Shown: positions 62,249 to 64,000 of the stretch, in pieces | Position numbering within the stretch: the first letter of the stretch is position 1 | How the letters are laid out: each line of letters begins with the position of its first letter | Origin: Acidimicrobiia bacterium | GTDB lineage: Bacteria; Actinomycetota; Acidimicrobiia; Acidimicrobiales; Aldehydirespiratoraceae | DNA length: 64,000 nucleotides | NCBI GenBank assembly: GCA_022828135.1 | Contig: JAJEJB010000031.1 | Location: 93,813 to 157,812, forward strand | Reading direction: 5' to 3' | Position numbers and translations under genes: made by a program | The notes under the pieces: model-generated | Databases searched by the model: none | Seen by the model: the letters and a program-made list of their open reading frames with translations, nothing else | What the model was told of the DNA's origin: nothing

Positions 62249-63637
62249 ATGGACACATCTATTGTGTTCACCGAGGCTTACTACTTCTTCACCGTCGCAA
62301 TCATGTGGCTGCTGCACGTTGGGTTCATGACCTACGAAGCCGGCGTCAGCCGCCGCAAGAATGTCATGTCGACGGCGATGAAGAACATCATGACGATTGC
62401 CGTGGTGACGCCGACGTTCTACTACCTCGGCTGGTACGTGTACTTCTGCATGCAGGAAGGTCTGAAGTTCACAGTTTCAGCCGATGGAGCAAGCCCCGCA
62501 GGTCTGACGGGGCTTTACTTCTGCGGTGACGGCTACGGCCTGGCCTGGGACGGCTCCGCAGGACCGCACCTCGGCGACAACATCACCGGCGTCTTCTGGG
62601 CAGCGTTCGTGCTGTTCTCCTGGACGACGGGATCGATCATGTCGGGCGCGGTGATCGAGCGCATCCGCATCTCGGCCTACCTGTGGCTGACCGCCCTGAT
62701 GGGCGGCTTGGTCTGGGTCGTCGCTGCGGCCTGGGGATGGAGCTACGGAGGCTGGCTGGGCGTGCACTTCGGCTACCACGACTTCGCGGCTTCGATGGTG
62801 GTCCACGGTGTGGCCGGCATCTTCGCCCTGGGCGTGCTGTACAACCTCGGTCCAAGGATCGGGAGGTACGACAGCAACGGCGGCACGAGAGCGTTCCAGC
62901 CCCACAACCTGCATCTCACACTTATGGGGCTGATGATCATCTTCACCGCGTTCTACGCCTTCTACGCGGCGTGCCTCGCCATCACAGCCGACACCACTCC
63001 GGGTTGGGCCAACATCTACTTCAACCCGGCCACGCTGTCGGCCATCACCTACACCATCACGATGGGCTTCGCAGGCGGTTTCGCCGGCGGTTACATCTTC
63101 TCCAAGGGTGATCCGTTCTGGACCATCTCCGGAGGCCTGGCCGGCGTGGTGGCGGTATCGGCGGGCGCCGACATCTACAGCCCCAACCTGGTGCTGCTCC
63201 TGGCCTTCTTCTCGGCCGGAGCCTGCTACTACATCGGCGGCTGGATGGAGACCAAGGCTCGCGTCGACGACGCGGTCGGCGCAGTGTCCGTCCACGGCAT
63301 CATGGGGATGTGGGGCGTCCTGGCAGTCGGCATCTTCGCCAGCGGGTACCCGACGGGCCCCGCCGGCGTGGAGACCAGCTTCCTGGGCCAGCTCGTAGGC
63401 ATGACCGCGATCTTCGCGCTGTCCTTCGTGACTGGGTACGTCGCATCCTGGATCCTCAAGAAGTTGAACCTGCTGAGGGTTCCGCCCGAGGTGGAGGTCG
63501 AGGGCCTCGACATGGCCGAATTCGAGACGGACTTCTATCCGGAGTTCGGCCGGGCCGACGAGCCCATCATCCATGCCGACGGCTCCACGGAATCGGCCGC
63601 AGCCACGCTGCGGTCGGAACTGGCCGCTAACCGCTAG
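62249..63637 (+). CDS. amt: Ammonium transporter (Amt/Mep/Rh family)
   Basis: 462 residues from the ATG at 62249; the open frame starts earlier but the family N-terminus (MDTSIVFTEAYYFFTVAIMWLLHVGFMTYEAG, in part) begins here. Eleven membrane helices. Conserved pieces include FSWTTGSIMSGAVIERIR, the twin-histidine pair HDFAASMVVHG and SVHGIMGMWGVL, and GFAGGFAGGYIFS. Conducts ammonium into the cell. It is followed by two small membrane proteins rather than a visible glnK gene. Confidence 0.95.
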   Translation: MDTSIVFTEAYYFFTVAIMWLLHVGFMTYEAGVSRRKNVMSTAMKNIMTIAVVTPTFYYLGWYVYFCMQEGLKFTVSADGASPAGLTGLYFCGDGYGLAWDGSAGPHLGDNITGVFWAAFVLFSWTTGSIMSGAVIERIRISAYLWLTALMGGLVWVVAAAWGWSYGGWLGVHFGYHDFAASMVVHGVAGIFALGVLYNLGPRIGRYDSNGGTRAFQPHNLHLTLMGLMIIFTAFYAFYAACLAITADTTPGWANIYFNPATLSAITYTITMGFAGGFAGGYIFSKGDPFWTISGGLAGVVAVSAGADIYSPNLVLLLAFFSAGACYYIGGWMETKARVDDAVGAVSVHGIMGMWGVLAVGIFASGYPTGPAGVETSFLGQLVGMTAIFALSFVTGYVASWILKKLNLLRVPPEVEVEGLDMAEFETDFYPEFGRADEPIIHADGSTESAAATLRSELAANR

Positions 63638-63640
63638 TCG

Positions 63641-63769
63641 GTGTCTGCCTCATGGCTGCAGCTCGTTGGCGCTCTAGCCCTCATGTACTTGGTGGTCGCG
63701 GCCGCCGGATACTGGGGCAAGCGCAAGCGAGCGCAGCTGGAGGCGCAGGATCATCGACACGACAACTAA
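63641..63769 (+). CDS. Tiny membrane protein after amt
   Basis: An open frame of 42 residues starting with GTG at 63641, 4 bases after the amt stop. A single membrane helix (LQLVGALALMYLVVAAAGYW) is followed by a basic tail KRKRAQLEAQDHRHDN. The very tight spacing to amt and its membrane-helix design support a real gene. There is no family match from memory, so it remains hypothetical. Confidence 0.55.
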   Translation: MSASWLQLVGALALMYLVVAAAGYWGKRKRAQLEAQDHRHDN

Positions 63770-63795
63770 CAACGTTCAGAACCAAGGAGGACTGA

Positions 63796-64000
63796 ATGAA
63801 CAGCTTCCCCTTCGACAGTTGGGAACAAGGCGTCGAGCTGGCCGGCCCGTACTTCACGTGGGCTGAAGGCCCCGTCTTCGGCGGTGGCCCCTCGATGGTG
63901 CTCGCTATTCTCGGGATCGCGGTCTCCGTGATCTCGGCACTGATCGTGACCGTTCGCGAGGACAAGCTGCTGAACCACGCAGCTGACCGGCTCGCCGACA
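63796..64000 (+). CDS. Small membrane protein, cut by the window edge
   Basis: Starts at the ATG 63796 after a strong AAGGAGGACTGA site. 68 residues are visible: an acidic Trp/Phe-rich segment (FPFDSWEQGVELAGPYFTWAEGP, in part), one membrane helix (SMVLAILGIAVSVISALIV) and the beginning of a charged region REDKLLNHAADRLAD. The gene continues past the edge. It is probably in the amt operon. Family unrecognised. Confidence 0.65.
   Translation, partial: MNSFPFDSWEQGVELAGPYFTWAEGPVFGGGPSMVLAILGIAVSVISALIVTVREDKLLNHAADRLAD

Overview
The window is about 64 kb of dense, GC-rich bacterial DNA with frequent GTG/TTG starts, very short gaps and many 4-bp ATGA/GTGA gene overlaps. The GC content, an F420-type luciferase-like oxidoreductase, actinobacterial-style lipoproteins with low-complexity acidic N-termini, BMP-type ABC transport and many Rieske oxygenases suggest an uncultured high-GC actinobacterium, possibly Acidimicrobiia. 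A member of Chloroflexota is not excluded. No rRNA, tRNA, CRISPR array or insertion sequence was seen, and no gene-free stretch exceeds 300 bases.

Layout. (1) 1-8.6 kb, minus strand: MMPL and MFS exporters, then a catabolic operon with two Rieske oxygenase alpha subunits, one beta subunit, a class I aldolase, a DUF1989 protein and a small unknown protein. (2) 8.7-11.2 kb: a VapBC-type toxin-antitoxin pair and a nucleobase permease fused to a degenerate GHKL (RsbW-like) domain. (3) 11.3-22.9 kb: an alpha/beta hydrolase and a 3213-residue reducing type I PKS (KS-AT-DH-cMT-psiKR-ER-KR-ACP, then a second KS whose AT has been cut out). A free carrier protein and an Sfp-type phosphopantetheinyl transferase follow. 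(4) 23-30.7 kb: an amidase, then a tight operon with a Rieske oxygenase, flavin reductase, E1 alpha and beta of a 2-oxoacid dehydrogenase, a free lipoyl carrier, an SDR and a methenyl-tetrahydromethanopterin cyclohydrolase. (5) 30.7-33.7 kb: a small membrane protein, an SDR, an F420-type oxidoreductase and a bicupin. (6) 33.7-42.1 kb: a sugar or amino-sugar block with ROK and BadF-type kinases, GH4, Gfo/Idh, a NagB-like protein and an ABC importer lacking its ATPase. (7) 42.2-47.9 kb: a complete BMP-family (nucleoside or simple sugar) ABC importer. (8) 48-53.2 kb: a Rieske oxygenase and a xanthine-dehydrogenase-family molybdoenzyme whose large and FAD subunits are fused. (9) 53.3-60.7 kb: a minus-strand operon with a histidine phosphatase, VOC protein, cupin, HyuA and HyuB, and an acyl-CoA ligase. 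(10) 60.7-64 kb: an XRE-cupin regulator, small membrane proteins and an Amt ammonium transporter preceded by a 3 x 20-bp tandem repeat.

The overall theme is uptake and oxidative breakdown of dissolved organic compounds: nucleobases, nucleosides or simple sugars, aromatic or N-methylated compounds, hydantoin-like amides, amino sugars and ammonium. A lipid-like PKS product is also made. The two most unusual assemblies are the PKS with an AT-deleted terminal KS and a separate carrier protein, and the Rieske/E1/lipoyl-carrier/Mch operon, which may link a lipoyl-bound intermediate to one-carbon chemistry on a pterin. Both functional readings are inference.
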